Shown here: one piece after another, positions 27,424 through 37,123 of the stretch
How positions within the stretch are numbered: position 1 is the first letter of the stretch
Layout of the letters: the number at the start of each line of letters is the position of its first letter
From: Aureimonas sp. AU4
Lineage (GTDB): Bacteria; Pseudomonadota; Alphaproteobacteria; Rhizobiales; Rhizobiaceae
Reading direction: 5' to 3'
NCBI RefSeq assembly: GCF_001463765.1
Contig: NZ_BBWK01000067.1
Span: 1 to 63,891 of the forward strand
DNA length: 63,891 bases
Made by a program: the position numbers and the translations under genes
Notes under the pieces: model-generated
Databases searched by the model: none
The model's input: the letters and a program-made list of their open reading frames with translations, nothing else
What the model was told of the DNA's origin: nothing

Positions 27424-29487
27424 TCAGGCGCTGAGACGCTCGAAGCCCGCATCGTCCGCGAGGTCGAGCGCGAAGCCATCGGCCGGGGCGGAGCGGCGGA
27501 AGCTCTGCGCGCGGGCCTGAAGCTCGCGAACGTCCGGCCTGGACGACGCGGCGACGGGCGTCGCGGGCTCGGCGGCCGGGCGCACCGCGGCCGGAGCCTC
27601 TGCCGTCTCGTCGGTCCGGAAGAAGCCGACCTGCTCGGACAGATGGCCGGCCTCGGCCGAGAGTTCGCCGGCGGTGGCCGCCATCTGGTTGGCCGCGCCG
27701 GCATTGGCCTGCGTCACCTGGTCGAGCTGGACGATGGCCTGGTTGATCTGCTCGATGCCGACCGACTGCTCGCGGCAGGCCGCCGAGATTTCCGAGATCA
27801 GCTCGTCCGTGCGCTGGATCGTGGGAACCAGCACCGACATCTTCTGTCCGGCCTCGGCCGTGAGGTCGAGGGTCGAGAGCGACAGGCGCTCGATCTCGAT
27901 CGCCGCGCCCTGGACGCGCTCGGCAAGCTTCCGCACCTCGGAAGCCACCACGGCGAACCCCTTGCCGTGCGAGCCGGCGCGCGCCGCCTCGATCGCGGCG
28001 TTGAGGGCGAGGAGGTCGGTCTGGCGGGCGATCTCGCGGATGTCGCGCACCTTGCCCGCCACGCTTTCCATCGCGGTCGCGGCCTTGGAGGCGCTCTCGC
28101 CCACCTCGCTCGCCAGGACGCTCGCTTGCTTCGCCATCTTCTCGGTCTGCGAGGCATTGTCGGCGTTCTGGCGGATGTTGGCGGTCATCTCCTCCAGCGC
28201 GGCCGAGGCCTCCTCTGAGGCGGCGGCCTGCTCTGTCGAGCCCGACGAGAGCTGGTCGGCGGTCGCGGCCGATTGCGAGGAGCCCGAGGCGACCTGCGCC
28301 GCGGACTGGCGGACCGAGCCGACGATCTCGCCGAGGCGCGACGACATCTCGCCCATGGCGCGCTGGAGATCGCCGATCTCGTCGCGCGAGGTGCCGGTGG
28401 TGGTGGTGGCCGTGAGGTCGCCATTGCCGATCCGTTCGGCCAGCGCGGTGGTCCGGCGCAGGGCTCCCGAGAGCGAGCGGCCGAGTCCGTAGGCCACCGC
28501 GACGCCCAGAAGAACCGCGCCCGCGCCGAGCGCGATCATCCAGAAGCGCGTCTGCGCGTAGGCCGAAGCGGTCTCGGCGACGTAGGCGGTCGCGGTCTCG
28601 CGCTCGACCTCGGACTGCTTGTCAATCAGCGCCTCGAAGGCCAGGGTCGCGGGACGAACCTCCTTGGTGTTCTGCGTCACCGCCTGGCTGGACGTGTTGC
28701 GCGCCCCCAGCGCCACCCATCCGTCCATCATGTCGCGGAATGAGGCCCAGGTCGCCGCCATCTTCTCGACGCGCGGCTGGGTCGCCGCGTCGGCGGCGCT
28801 GCGGATCTGCGTGACATACGCGTCGAACTGGGTGCGGCGGGACTTGTAGCTCGCCTCCAGCGTCTTCAGCTTGTTGTCGTCGCTTTCCAGAAGGATCTGC
28901 GTCGAGACGAAGCGGGCCTCGGGGAACTTGGCCTGCATGTCGGCGAGCGTCGCCTGCGCGATCTGCGTCAGCGGGCTCGCCGGCAGGTTGCGGAACATGG
29001 CGCGAAGCTGGGTCAGCATCGTCTCGAGGCTCTTGCCGGTCGGCTCGGCCTTGGCCATCGCGTGGATCGCGTCGGAGCGGTCCGTCGCCCGTGCCGTGGG
29101 CAGCGTCGCGTCGATCGTCGACTGGACGGCGGCGAGCGAGGCCTGGAGTTCGGCGCCCTGCGCCTGCCGGTCCGCGGGGAGCGACTGGACATAGGCGTCC
29201 ACCGCGCGAACGAGGTCCGCGCGCGTCTCGACCATGCGGGCCTCGATCTCGGCGATCTCCTGTGCGTCGTCGGAGGCGATCATGTCGAGAAGCGACAGGC
29301 GCGTGCGCGTTTCCAGCGTGCGGATGCCGTCGAGCGCCTGGACGCGCGTGAAGGAGCCCGAGGCGAAATCATCGGCCTCGCGGTTCGAGACCGAGAGCGT
29401 ATGGATTCCAAGGGCGCTGGTGGCGCCCAGCATCGCGAGCACGACGGCAAAGCCCGCCGCCAGCTTCCAGCGTATGGTCAACCTCAA
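27424..29487 (-). CDS. Methyl-accepting chemotaxis protein
   Basis: Complete transmembrane chemoreceptor of 687 residues. One membrane helix lies near 10-30, followed by a long helical sensor region (about 31-310) with no recognised Cache or PAS domain. A second helix ([21 protein letters not shown]), HAMP, and the signalling domain with hairpin tip [20 protein letters not shown] come next. A flexible Ala/Pro tail of ~90 residues ends in [10 protein letters not shown], with no classic CheR-docking pentapeptide. The start is TTG 29487, placed by GGGGAG seven bases before it; no ATG fits. It lies inside the leu region on the opposite strand, with 36 bp to the leuD stop and 255 bp to leuB. Confidence 0.92.
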   Translation of the reverse strand: MRLTIRWKLAAGFAVVLAMLGATSALGIHTLSVSNREADDFASGSFTRVQALDGIRTLETRTRLSLLDMIASDDAQEIAEIEARMVETRADLVRAVDAYVQSLPADRQAQGAELQASLAAVQSTIDATLPTARATDRSDAIHAMAKAEPTGKSLETMLTQLRAMFRNLPASPLTQIAQATLADMQAKFPEARFVSTQILLESDDNKLKTLEASYKSRRTQFDAYVTQIRSAADAATQPRVEKMAATWASFRDMMDGWVALGARNTSSQAVTQNTKEVRPATLAFEALIDKQSEVERETATAYVAETASAYAQTRFWMIALGAGAVLLGVAVAYGLGRSLSGALRRTTALAERIGNGDLTATTTTGTSRDEIGDLQRAMGEMSSRLGEIVGSVRQSAAQVASGSSQSAATADQLSSGSTEQAAASEEASAALEEMTANIRQNADNASQTEKMAKQASVLASEVGESASKAATAMESVAGKVRDIREIARQTDLLALNAAIEAARAGSHGKGFAVVASEVRKLAERVQGAAIEIERLSLSTLDLTAEAGQKMSVLVPTIQRTDELISEISAACREQSVGIEQINQAIVQLDQVTQANAGAANQMAATAGELSAEAGHLSEQVGFFRTDETAEAPAAVRPAAEPATPVAASSRPDVRELQARAQSFRRSAPADGFALDLADDAGFERLSA

Positions 29488-29742
29488 GACGGAACTCCCC
29501 CAAAGATTCCGGTCGGGCCGACGGCGGGGCCGCGCGGCACGACGCATGGGACCATCTGAGCCCCCTCCCCTTACCGACCGATTGCCGGTGGGGCGCGGCG
29601 CGCGGGTCAATTCCGACGTTTGGTCAAGAAACGGTTGCCGGGCGAACCTCGCTCGTTCTTGCCGCGTGGGGCGCGGACCGCTACGACCCGCCCGACCGGA
29701 CCGGACAGCCGGCTCCGGCAGAGCGCAAGGGAACGATCCGCC

Positions 29743-30855
29743 ATGGCCGCACGCAAGCTCCTCCTCCTTCCGGGCGACGGCATCGGCCCCGAGACCATGG
29801 CGGAAGTCGGCAAGGTCCTCGCCGTCCTCGGCCGCGCGGGCTCGCCCTTCGAGACGGAAACGGCGCTGGTCGGCGGCGCGGCGTACGACGCGCACGGCCA
29901 GTCGATCTCGGACGGCGACATGGCGCTCGCCATGGCGGCCGACGCGGTGCTCTTCGGCGCGGTCGGCGGCCCGAAATGGGACGGCGTTCCCTACGAGGTC
30001 CGGCCCGAGGCGGGCCTCCTGCGGCTGCGCAAGGACATGGCGCTGTTCGCCAACCTGCGGCCCGCGATCTGCTATCCGGCGCTGGCCGACGCCTCTTCGC
30101 TCAAGCGCGAGCTCGTCGACGGGCTCGACATCCTGATCGTGCGCGAGCTGACCGGCGGCGTCTATTTCGGCGAGCCCAAGGAGATCGTGGACCTCGGGCA
30201 AGGCCAGAAGCGCGGCGTCGACACGCAGGTCTACGAGACCTACGAGATCGAGCGCATCGCGCGCGTCGCCTTCGAGCTCGCGCGCACGCGGCACGGCAAG
30301 GTCACCTCCATGGAGAAGCGCAACGTCATGAAGACGGGCGTCCTGTGGAACGAGGTGGTGAGCCGCGTCGGGCGCGACGAGTATCGCGACGTGCGCCTCG
30401 AGCACATGCTGGCGGATGCGGGCGGCATGCAGCTCGTGCGCAATCCCAAGCAGTTCGACGTGATCGTCACCGACAACCTGTTCGGCGACATGCTCTCCGA
30501 CATCGCCGCCATGCTCACCGGCTCGCTCGGCATGCTGCCCTCCGCGTCGCTAGGCGCCCCGGACAGCTCGACGGGACGCCGCCGCGCGCTCTACGAGCCG
30601 GTGCACGGCTCGGCGCCCGACATCGCGGGCACGGGCGTGGCCAACCCGATCGCCATGATCGCCTCGCTCGCCATGATGCTGCGCTACTCGTTCGAGATGA
30701 CGCGCGAGGCCGAGGCGCTGGAGCGGGCGATCGCGGCCGTCCTGGAAGAGGGCACGCGCACCGCCGACATCATGGCGCCGGGCTGCCGGCAGGTCGGAAC
30801 GGCGGAGATGGGCGATGCCGTCGCGGCGCGCTTCGAGCGCCTTCTGAACGCCTGA
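29743..30855 (+). CDS. leuB: 3-isopropylmalate dehydrogenase
   Basis: 370-residue NAD-dependent beta-decarboxylating dehydrogenase that converts 3-isopropylmalate to 2-oxoisocaproate. Standard segments are [79 protein letters not shown] and [25 protein letters not shown] 29743 follows AAGGGAACG; a longer frame to 29620 is not conserved. A strong bidirectional hairpin at 30881-30916 ends the unit. Its separation from leuD by a chemoreceptor is unusual. Confidence 0.97.
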   Translation: MAARKLLLLPGDGIGPETMAEVGKVLAVLGRAGSPFETETALVGGAAYDAHGQSISDGDMALAMAADAVLFGAVGGPKWDGVPYEVRPEAGLLRLRKDMALFANLRPAICYPALADASSLKRELVDGLDILIVRELTGGVYFGEPKEIVDLGQGQKRGVDTQVYETYEIERIARVAFELARTRHGKVTSMEKRNVMKTGVLWNEVVSRVGRDEYRDVRLEHMLADAGGMQLVRNPKQFDVIVTDNLFGDMLSDIAAMLTGSLGMLPSASLGAPDSSTGRRRALYEPVHGSAPDIAGTGVANPIAMIASLAMMLRYSFEMTREAEALERAIAAVLEEGTRTADIMAPGCRQVGTAEMGDAVAARFERLLNA

Positions 30856-30880
30856 CGCGCCCCTCGAGGCGCGGGACATG

Positions 30881-30921
30881 AAAGCGCCGCCCCGGAGGGA
30901 TCCGGGGCGGCGCTTTTCGTT
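30881..30921. terminator. Strong bidirectional terminator between leuB and the MHS symporter gene
   Basis: AAAGCGCCGCCCCGGA (30881-30896) pairs perfectly with TCCGGGGCGGCGCTTT (30901-30916), followed by TTCGTTT on the plus strand. The A-run on the left side makes it usable for the convergent symporter gene too. Confidence 0.9.
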
Positions 30922-30937
30922 TCCGTCGTGGCGCGGA

Positions 30938-32641
30938 TCAATCCGCCAGATCGACGTTCCGGCGCTCGCGCACGAACAGGACGCCGATCACGACCGTGAG
31001 GAGCGCGAAGAAGACCGGGTACCAGAGCCCCGCGAAGATATCGCCCGTAGAGGCGACGATCGCGAAGGAGGTAGCCGGCAGCAGGCCGCCGAACCAGCCG
31101 TTGCCGATATGGTAGGGCAAGGACATGGCGGTGTAGCGGATGCGGGTCGGGAAGAACTCCACCAGCGCGGCGGCGATCGGCCCGTAGACGATGGTGACGT
31201 AGATCACCATCACCGTCAGGATCAGGATGACCTTGAGCGCCTGGAGCGAGCCGAGCGCCGAGAAGAAGCCGTCGACCTTGACCTTGGCGGGATCCGTGGC
31301 GGCCGGGTAGCCGGCCGCGACCATGGCGGGACCGAGCGCGGCGGTGAAGCCGGCCGAGTCCGTGAAGGCGATCGGCGCGCCGCCATTGACGACGAGCTGG
31401 GTGGGCGAGCCCGCCGGCGCGTCGACCTGCGTGTAGCGATAGGCCTGCTGCGACAGCGTGCGGCGCACGACGTCGCAGGGGCTCGTGAAGGTGCGCACGC
31501 CCACCGGATCGAAGAGCGAGCCGCAGGTGGCGGGATCGGCCACGACCTCGGCGCGCACGGTCTCGATCGCGTTCGCATAGGTCGGGTTGGCGGCCGAGGT
31601 CAGCGCCTGGAACAGCGGGAAGTAGGTCGCCGCCGCCAGGAGGCAGCCCGCCAGGATCACCGGCTTGCGACCGATCCGGTCCGACAGCGAGCCGAACACG
31701 AGGAAGAAGGGCGTCGCGATGATCAGCGCCCAGGCGATCAGGACGTTCGCCGTCAGAAGGTCGACCTTCAAAACCGTCTGAAGAAAGAACAGCGAGTAGA
31801 ACTGACCCGTGTACCAGACCACGGCCTGTCCGATCACGAGGCCGAACAGGGCGATCAGGACGATCTTGCCGTTGCGCCAGTTGCCGAAGGCCTCCGAGAG
31901 CGGCGCCTTGGACTGGGTGCCCTCCTCCTTCATCTTCTGGAAGATCGGCGACTCGTGCATCTGCAGGCGGATGTAGATCGAGACGATCAGAAGGATGATC
32001 GACAAGAGGAACGGCACGCGCCAGCCGCCCACGAGACCGAAGAACAGGGGCTGCGTCGAGGCGAAGGCCTCCTCGCCCATGTTGAGGCGCAGGGTGACGA
32101 TGACGGCCAGCGACAGGAGAAGGCCCATCGTCGCCGTGGTCTGGATCCAGGCCGTGTAGAAGCCGCGCCGGTTGCGCGGCGAATGCTCGGCGACATAGAC
32201 CACCGCGCCGCCGTACTCGCCGCCGAGCGCCAGCCCCTGCGCCATGCGCAGGAGCACGAGGATGATCGGCGCGGCGACGCCGATCTGCTCGTAGCCGGGC
32301 AGGAGGCCGACCGCGAAGGTCGACAGGCCCATGATGAGGATCGTCAGGAGGAAGGTATACTTGCGCCCGACGAGGTCGCCGAGACGCCCGAAGACCAGCG
32401 CGCCGAAGGGGCGCACGAGAAAGCCGGCGGCGAACGTGAGAAGCGCGAAGATGGCCTGCGTGGCCGGCGGGAACTGCGAGAAGAACTGCTTGCCGATGAT
32501 CGCGGCGAGCGTTCCGTAGAGATAGAAGTCGTACCATTCGAAGACGGTGCCGAGCGAGGAGGCGATGATGACCTTCCGCTCGCGCTTCGTCATGGGGGTT
32601 CGGGCGGGAGCCACACCGGCCCCCGTAGGATATGTCGACAC
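30938..32641 (-). CDS. MHS-family metabolite:H+ symporter (MFS)
   Basis: 567-residue inner-membrane transporter of the metabolite:H+ symporter group (ProP, ShiA, KgtP relatives). Seen are SSLGTVFEWYDFYLYGTLAAI, GFLVRPFGALVFGRLGDLVGRKYTF, RMAQGLALGGEYGGAVVYVAEH and FGSLSDRIGRKPVI. A loop of about 120 residues between helices in the second half (around 335-450), with two cysteine-bearing segments, enlarges it beyond the usual 430-450 residues. The start is GTG 32641 with GGAGG eight bases upstream; an internal ATG lies 16 codons later. The substrate is probably an organic acid or osmolyte but unproven. Confidence 0.88.
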   Translation of the reverse strand: MSTYPTGAGVAPARTPMTKRERKVIIASSLGTVFEWYDFYLYGTLAAIIGKQFFSQFPPATQAIFALLTFAAGFLVRPFGALVFGRLGDLVGRKYTFLLTILIMGLSTFAVGLLPGYEQIGVAAPIILVLLRMAQGLALGGEYGGAVVYVAEHSPRNRRGFYTAWIQTTATMGLLLSLAVIVTLRLNMGEEAFASTQPLFFGLVGGWRVPFLLSIILLIVSIYIRLQMHESPIFQKMKEEGTQSKAPLSEAFGNWRNGKIVLIALFGLVIGQAVVWYTGQFYSLFFLQTVLKVDLLTANVLIAWALIIATPFFLVFGSLSDRIGRKPVILAGCLLAAATYFPLFQALTSAANPTYANAIETVRAEVVADPATCGSLFDPVGVRTFTSPCDVVRRTLSQQAYRYTQVDAPAGSPTQLVVNGGAPIAFTDSAGFTAALGPAMVAAGYPAATDPAKVKVDGFFSALGSLQALKVILILTVMVIYVTIVYGPIAAALVEFFPTRIRYTAMSLPYHIGNGWFGGLLPATSFAIVASTGDIFAGLWYPVFFALLTVVIGVLFVRERRNVDLAD

Positions 32642-32885
32642 TGGCTTGTCCTCCCGCCGTCGATTGGTGACGGTCTCGCACGCTCTTTTTCGGCGCGCGG
32701 GGACACGGTAACCGCTTCGTAAACGATTGGAAGCGCCCTGCCCCATTTTCGCCCGTTTTCGCACGGGACAACCGTGGGCTCGTCTCGTCACCATTTCGTG
32801 CAATCGCTTCGAAACAAAGCCGCGACCGGAACCGGCGCCCGCGCATCACGTTGATCGCCCTGAAGAACGTCAACTGGAGCAGATC

Positions 32886-33017
32886 ATGATTCGTGGGATC
32901 ATCAAGGCCGTCCTCGTGGGCTGGATCAGCAAGAAGATCGCCGAGCGCGGCGCGCGTCGCGGCCTCGGCCCGCAGCCGGCCGGATACCCGGACCGTCGCG
33001 ACTGGCGCCGGGGCTGA
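32886..33017 (+). CDS. 43-residue basic peptide
   Basis: Short protein MIRGIIKAVLVGWISKKIAE... with an amphipathic helix followed by a basic Arg/Gly/Pro-rich tail (RRDWRRG). GGAG is placed eight bases before the ATG. It belongs to no family I can name, although similar small helix-plus-basic-tail peptides are frequent in Hyphomicrobiales. It stands alone after the symporter promoter region. A GC-rich hairpin follows at 33053-33082. Confidence 0.6.
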   Translation: MIRGIIKAVLVGWISKKIAERGARRGLGPQPAGYPDRRDWRRG

Positions 33018-33052
33018 GGCCCCTCGCTGACGCGAGCACATCGGTTGAACAC

Positions 33053-33082
33053 GACGGGGCGGCTCGCGAGGGCCGCCCCGTC
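33053..33082 (+). terminator. GC-rich hairpin after the 43-residue peptide gene
   Basis: GACGGGGCGGC at 33053-33063 pairs with GCCGCCCCGTC at 33072-33082. There is no clear T-run. The rest of 33018-33273 shows no gene. Confidence 0.5.
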
Positions 33083-33273
33083 GCATGTCGTCTTCATCGA
33101 ACGTCGCTGTGGCGCCTCGGCGATTGACAGTCCACCGCGGGCGGGCGCATAGGCTCGGTTCGATGCCCACGCTCACGAAAACCACGATTACGATCTGACC
33201 GCCTCGTCCCGAACGCCCCCGGGACGGGTGGCGAGCGCATGGCCGGTTCCGGGGCGAGGCTGAAGGTCAGACG

Positions 33274-34305
33274 ATGGGTTACAAGGTGGCGGTGGTCGGC
33301 GCGACGGGCAATGTCGGCCGCGAGATGCTCAACATCCTCGAGGAGCGCGGCTTCCCGGCGGACGAGGTCGTGGCCCTCGCCTCGCGCCGCAGCCAAGGAA
33401 CCGAGGTCTCCTTCGGCGACAAGACGCTGAAGGTGAAGTCGCTCGATTCCTACGACTTCTCGGGAACCGACATCTGCCTCATGTCGGCGGGCGGATCGGT
33501 CGCCAAGGAATGGGCCCCTCGCATCGGCGCCAAGGGCTGCGTCGTGATCGATAACTCCTCGGCCTTCCGCTACGACGCCGACGTGCCGCTGGTGGTTCCC
33601 GAGGTGAACGCCGACGCGGTGAAGGGCTTCACCAACCGCTACATCATCGCCAACCCGAACTGCTCCACCGCGCAGCTCGTCGTGGCCCTCAAGCCGCTGC
33701 ACGACCGCGCGACCATCAAGCGCGTCGTGGTCTCGACCTACCAGTCGGTCTCGGGCGCGGGCAAGGAAGGCATGGACGAGCTCTTCGAGCAGAGCCGCGC
33801 CGTGTTCGTGGCCGACCCGACGACCAACCGCAAGTTCACCAAGCGCATCGCCTTCAACGTCATCCCCCACATCGACGTCTTCATGGAGGACGGCTCCACC
33901 AAGGAGGAATGGAAGGTGATGGCCGAGACCAAGAAGATGCTCGACCCCAAGATCAAGGTGACCTGCACGGCGGTTCGCGTTCCGGTCTTCATCGGCCATT
34001 CGGAGGCCGTCAACATCGAGTTCGAGAAGCCGATCACGGCCGAAGAGGCGCGCGACATCCTGCGCGAGGCGCCCGGATGCCTCGTGATCGACAAGCACGA
34101 GGACGGCGGCTACGTCACGCCGATCGAGACTGCGGGCGAGGACGCGACCTACATCAGCCGCATCCGCGAGGATCAGACGCTCGAAAACGGGCTGAACATG
34201 TGGGTGGTGGCCGACAATCTGCGCAAGGGCGCGGCGCTGAACGCCATCCAGATTGCCGAACTCCTGGTCAACCGCAAGCTGCTGGGCGCCAAGGCCGCGG
34301 CCTGA
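33274..34305 (+). CDS. asd: Aspartate-semialdehyde dehydrogenase
   Basis: 343-residue cytoplasmic enzyme that reduces aspartyl phosphate to aspartate semialdehyde for lysine, threonine, methionine and peptidoglycan precursors. Seen are VAVVGATGNVGREMLNILEER for NADP binding, the catalytic Cys130 in NPNCSTAQL, YQSVSGAGKEGMDEL, and HSEAVNIEFEKPI with the acid-base His region. It is complete and monocistronic, with no riboswitch visible upstream. Two inverted repeats lie between it and the lipoprotein gene. Confidence 0.97.
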   Translation: MGYKVAVVGATGNVGREMLNILEERGFPADEVVALASRRSQGTEVSFGDKTLKVKSLDSYDFSGTDICLMSAGGSVAKEWAPRIGAKGCVVIDNSSAFRYDADVPLVVPEVNADAVKGFTNRYIIANPNCSTAQLVVALKPLHDRATIKRVVVSTYQSVSGAGKEGMDELFEQSRAVFVADPTTNRKFTKRIAFNVIPHIDVFMEDGSTKEEWKVMAETKKMLDPKIKVTCTAVRVPVFIGHSEAVNIEFEKPITAEEARDILREAPGCLVIDKHEDGGYVTPIETAGEDATYISRIREDQTLENGLNMWVVADNLRKGAALNAIQIAELLVNRKLLGAKAAA

Positions 34306-34370
34306 CCCCCGTGGCCCGGCGGCCACGCAGGCCCGCCAATCGCCGGACCAGCCCCAATCCAGCCCCGACT

Positions 34371-34422
34371 GTTGTCTAGCGCCGGAGCGCAGACAACACG
34401 GCGCCGCCCGGCGGGCGGCGCC
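34371..34422 (+). repeat. Two consecutive hairpins between asd and the OmpA-type lipoprotein gene
   Basis: GTTGTCT (34371-34377) pairs with AGACAAC (34391-34397), with a GCGC/GCGC inner stem. Then GGCGCCGCC (34400-34408) pairs with GGCGGCGCC (34414-34422). They end 20 bp before the lipoprotein start. They could end asd transcription or structure the next leader; no T-run follows. Confidence 0.45.
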
Positions 34423-34442
34423 ATCGGCTGGATTTGGACGTC

Positions 34443-35105
34443 ATGAAGAAGCTGCTTCTCGTTTTCGCCGCGACCTCGATGCTCGCGGGCTGCACCACAG
34501 ACCCCTACACGGGCGAGCAGAAGATCTCGAACACGGCCGGCGGCCTCGGGATCGGCGCGGGCGCGGGCGCGCTCGGCGGCTACCTCGTGGGCCGCGCGAC
34601 GGGCAGCGATCCCGGCAAGGCGGCCCTGATCGGCGCCGGCATCGGCGCGATCGGCGGCGGCGGCATCGGTGTCTACATGGACCGCCAGGAGGCGGACCTT
34701 CGGGCCCAGCTCCAGGGCACTGGCGTCTCGGTCACGCGCCAGGGCGACCGCATCATTCTCAACATGCCCTCCAACATCACCTTCGCCACGAACCAGGACC
34801 AGGTGCGCTCCGAGTTCTACCCGACGCTCCAGTCGGTCGCGATCGTGCTGAACAAGTATGACCGCTCGATCGTGGACGTGGCCGGCAACACCGACAATGT
34901 CGGCGGTGAGGGCTACAACTTCGCGCTCTCCCAGCGCCGCGCCCAGTCGGTTTCGCAGTTCCTGGCGAGCCAGGGCGTCAACCCGCGCCGCCTGAACACG
35001 CAGGGCTACGGCATGAGCCGCCCGATCGCCTCCAACTCGACCGAGGAAGGCCGCGCCGTGAACCGGCGCGTCGAGATTTCGATCTCGCCCCTCCAGGCGG
35101 GCTGA
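34443..35105 (+). CDS. OmpA-family lipoprotein (YiaD-like)
   Basis: 220-residue outer-membrane lipoprotein. The signal peptide ends in a lipobox SMLAGC (Cys18 in my count), followed by a glycine-zipper region (GGLGIGAGAGALGGYLVGRATG and GAGIGAIGGGGIG) and a C-terminal OmpA peptidoglycan-binding domain with FATNQDQVRSEF, VAGNTDNVGGEGYNFALSQRRAQSV and RRVEISI. The Asp and Arg that bind diaminopimelate are present in the expected TDxxG...NxxLSxxRA pattern. It likely anchors the outer membrane to peptidoglycan. It is a single-gene unit. Confidence 0.92.
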   Translation: MKKLLLVFAATSMLAGCTTDPYTGEQKISNTAGGLGIGAGAGALGGYLVGRATGSDPGKAALIGAGIGAIGGGGIGVYMDRQEADLRAQLQGTGVSVTRQGDRIILNMPSNITFATNQDQVRSEFYPTLQSVAIVLNKYDRSIVDVAGNTDNVGGEGYNFALSQRRAQSVSQFLASQGVNPRRLNTQGYGMSRPIASNSTEEGRAVNRRVEISISPLQAG

Positions 35106-35113
35106 ACGGAGAA

Positions 35114-35154
35114 AGTGGACCGCCCTCGCCTCGCGTCAGGCGTGGGCGGTCCGA
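35114..35154. terminator. Inverted repeat between convergent lipoprotein and MFS genes
   Basis: GGACCGCCC soon after the lipoprotein stop pairs with GGGCGGTCC at the 3' end of the convergent MFS gene. It could serve both transcripts and partly overlaps the MFS stop region. Confidence 0.5.
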
Positions 35155-36347
35155 TCCAGGCGCCGGCTCCAGAGGACGGCGAGAAGGGCGAGCGCGGCGA
35201 ACAGCGCGCCCGCCAGCGGCAGGTCGCGGAAGCCCGCCCCCGCGCCGATCAGCCCCGCACCCGCCCAGGCCCCCAGCGCGTTGCCGAGGTTGAAGGCGCT
35301 CTGGTTGAGCGTCGAGGCGAGGTTGCGCGCGCCCGCCGCCACCTGGACGATGCGCATCTGCATGGGCGCCACCACCCCGAAGACGAGCGCGCCCCAGACA
35401 AACAGCAGAGCCAGCATCGCGAGCGGCGTATCGGCCAGGAACCAGAGCGACAGAAGCACCGCGACGATGCCCGCGAAGAGGCCCATCAGCGCGACGAGGA
35501 GGAAGCGGTCCGCCGCCCGCCCGCCCAGGATGTTGCCGACCGTCATGCCGACGCCGAAGACGAGGAGAAGCGCCGGCACGTCGGCGGGCGCGACATGCGT
35601 GACGTCGGTCAGAAGCGGCGTGATGTAGGTGTAGACGGCGAAGAGCGAGGTCGAGGCGAGGACACTGATCGACATGGCGACGAGAACCGGTCGGCGCAGG
35701 AGGATGCGAAGCTCGTCGCGAAAGCCGACATCGGCGCGCGGCACGCTGCGCGGAACCGTGAGCGCCAACGCCAGGGCCTGAAGAAGCGCCAGCGCCGTCA
35801 CGACGCCGAAGAGCGTGCGCCAGCCGAACGCCTGTCCGACCAGCGTCCCGAGCGGAACGCCCACGACGTTGGCGAGCGTCATGCCGACGAACATCATCGA
35901 GATGGCCTGCGCCTGGCGGCCGGGCCTTGCGACCTCGGCCGCCAGGACGGCGCCCACGCCGAAGAACGTGCCGTGAGCGAGCGCGGTGAAGAGGCGGGCA
36001 GCCATGAGAAGGGCGTAGCTCGGCGAGAGCGTGCAGGCGAGGTTGCCGAGGACGATGATGGCGGCCAGCGCCAGGAGCACCCTGCGGCGCTCCATGCGCG
36101 AAGTCACGACCGCCAGCAGCGGCGCGCCGAAGACGACGCCCAGCGCATAACCCGTGATCAGGAGCCCGGCCTGGGGGATCGTCGCGCCGAGGTCGCGCGC
36201 GACCTCCGGCAGGAGCCCCATGATGCCGAACTCGCCCGTGCCGATCACGAAGGAACCGAGCGAGAGCGCGGCGATGGCCCATCCGCCGCGGCGTCCGCCG
36301 GCGGCCTCGTCCCGGCCGGCGGGCTCATCGATCGAAGCGAGGATCAT
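35136..36347 (-). CDS. MFS exporter (DHA1, AraJ/YdhP-like)
   Basis: 403-residue transporter of the DHA1 group with twelve predicted helices. Seen are SFVIGTGEFGIMGLLPEVARDLG in helix 1, LLITGYALGVVFGAPLL, RMERRRVLL in the loop 2-3 position, and GTFFGVGAVLAAEVA; these match the arabinose/purine-ribonucleoside exporter branch. ATG 36347 opens just before the first helix after a short acidic tail. The XRE regulator gene lies upstream on the same strand, with 109 bp between the two, and may control it. The substrate is unknown. Confidence 0.87.
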   Translation of the reverse strand: MILASIDEPAGRDEAAGGRRGGWAIAALSLGSFVIGTGEFGIMGLLPEVARDLGATIPQAGLLITGYALGVVFGAPLLAVVTSRMERRRVLLALAAIIVLGNLACTLSPSYALLMAARLFTALAHGTFFGVGAVLAAEVARPGRQAQAISMMFVGMTLANVVGVPLGTLVGQAFGWRTLFGVVTALALLQALALALTVPRSVPRADVGFRDELRILLRRPVLVAMSISVLASTSLFAVYTYITPLLTDVTHVAPADVPALLLVFGVGMTVGNILGGRAADRFLLVALMGLFAGIVAVLLSLWFLADTPLAMLALLFVWGALVFGVVAPMQMRIVQVAAGARNLASTLNQSAFNLGNALGAWAGAGLIGAGAGFRDLPLAGALFAALALLAVLWSRRLDRTAHA

Positions 36348-36456
36348 GGGGCAGCCTCCCGGTGCGATCGGTGTGAAGCCGTGACCAGATGCACGCACCC
36401 GCCGCCCGTGGCCAGTGCGGATTTGCCGACCCACCCATGCGACGGCCGCGGTGCCG

Positions 36457-36810
36457 CTAGTGGGGATCGCCCTCCTCGCCGGGCGGGAGTCGCAGGACAC
36501 CGATCAGGGCGCGCAGGTGGCGGCGCACCTCGGGGTCGGGAATGCTCTCCAGCCCGTCATCCGCCGACGGTCGCGTCAGCGCGGACTCGGAGACGAGGCC
36601 CTGAAAGAAGGTCGACAGATCGACCTCGAGAATGTCGACCAGGGCGAGAAGCGTCGTCACGCTGATGCGGTTGCGACCGCTCTCGTACTTGCGGACCTGC
36701 TGGTAGCTGATGGAGAGTTCGCGCGCCACGCGCTCCAGCGTCATGCCGCGCTGCTGGCGAATATCCTGAAGACGGGCGCCGATGCGCACGTTCATGTCGT
36801 CGACGGTCAC
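36457..36810 (-). CDS. XRE-family transcriptional regulator
   Basis: 117-residue regulator with one Cro/C1-type helix-turn-helix: IGARLQDIRQQRGMTLERVARELSISYQQVRKYESGRNRIS (about residues 9-49), then a leucine-rich dimer region and an acidic tail. The form with YQQVRKYE is the SinR/HipB-like class widespread in rhizobia. The start is GTG 36810; ATG six codons later is possible. A 7-bp inverted repeat lies 71 bp upstream. It probably controls itself and perhaps the MFS gene downstream. Confidence 0.87.
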   Translation of the reverse strand: MTVDDMNVRIGARLQDIRQQRGMTLERVARELSISYQQVRKYESGRNRISVTTLLALVDILEVDLSTFFQGLVSESALTRPSADDGLESIPDPEVRRHLRALIGVLRLPPGEEGDPH

Positions 36811-37123
36811 GGTTCCGCCCTTCCCTGACTCGGGCGCGATTCCGTAAGCCGCACCTTTCACCGGACGACATGCCCGCTTTTCTTCCCTAGGGGAAGACTA
36901 TATCCATCACAAAATTATTTAGCATGCAAATCATTCACGTGACACAAAAAGCCGTGCGGATCGCCTGATCGATCCCCGCTCCCGTTCCAGGAAGGGCATT
37001 GGCTCGCAAAGTTTCGGTGACAAGGGTGTACGGAGCGGTGCGGGCGTTCAAGCCTCGTGATACCGCAGGAAACCGGTCCCGACTGCCGGCACCATCGACC
37101 CAGCCGGCCCGGACGACAACCCG
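36811..37123. other. Intergenic, AT-rich promoter region (313 bp)
   Basis: I see no gene here. It holds a perfect 7-bp inverted repeat (36881-36897) and an AT-rich tract around 36900-36950, likely promoters for the divergent XRE and secreted-protein genes. Confidence 0.6.
36881..36897. promoter_or_regulatory. Inverted repeat, candidate XRE operator
   Basis: TCTTCCC and GGGAAGA are separated by three bases around a CTAG core. It lies 71 bp upstream of the XRE start, at the edge of an AT-rich stretch. Confidence 0.45.
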
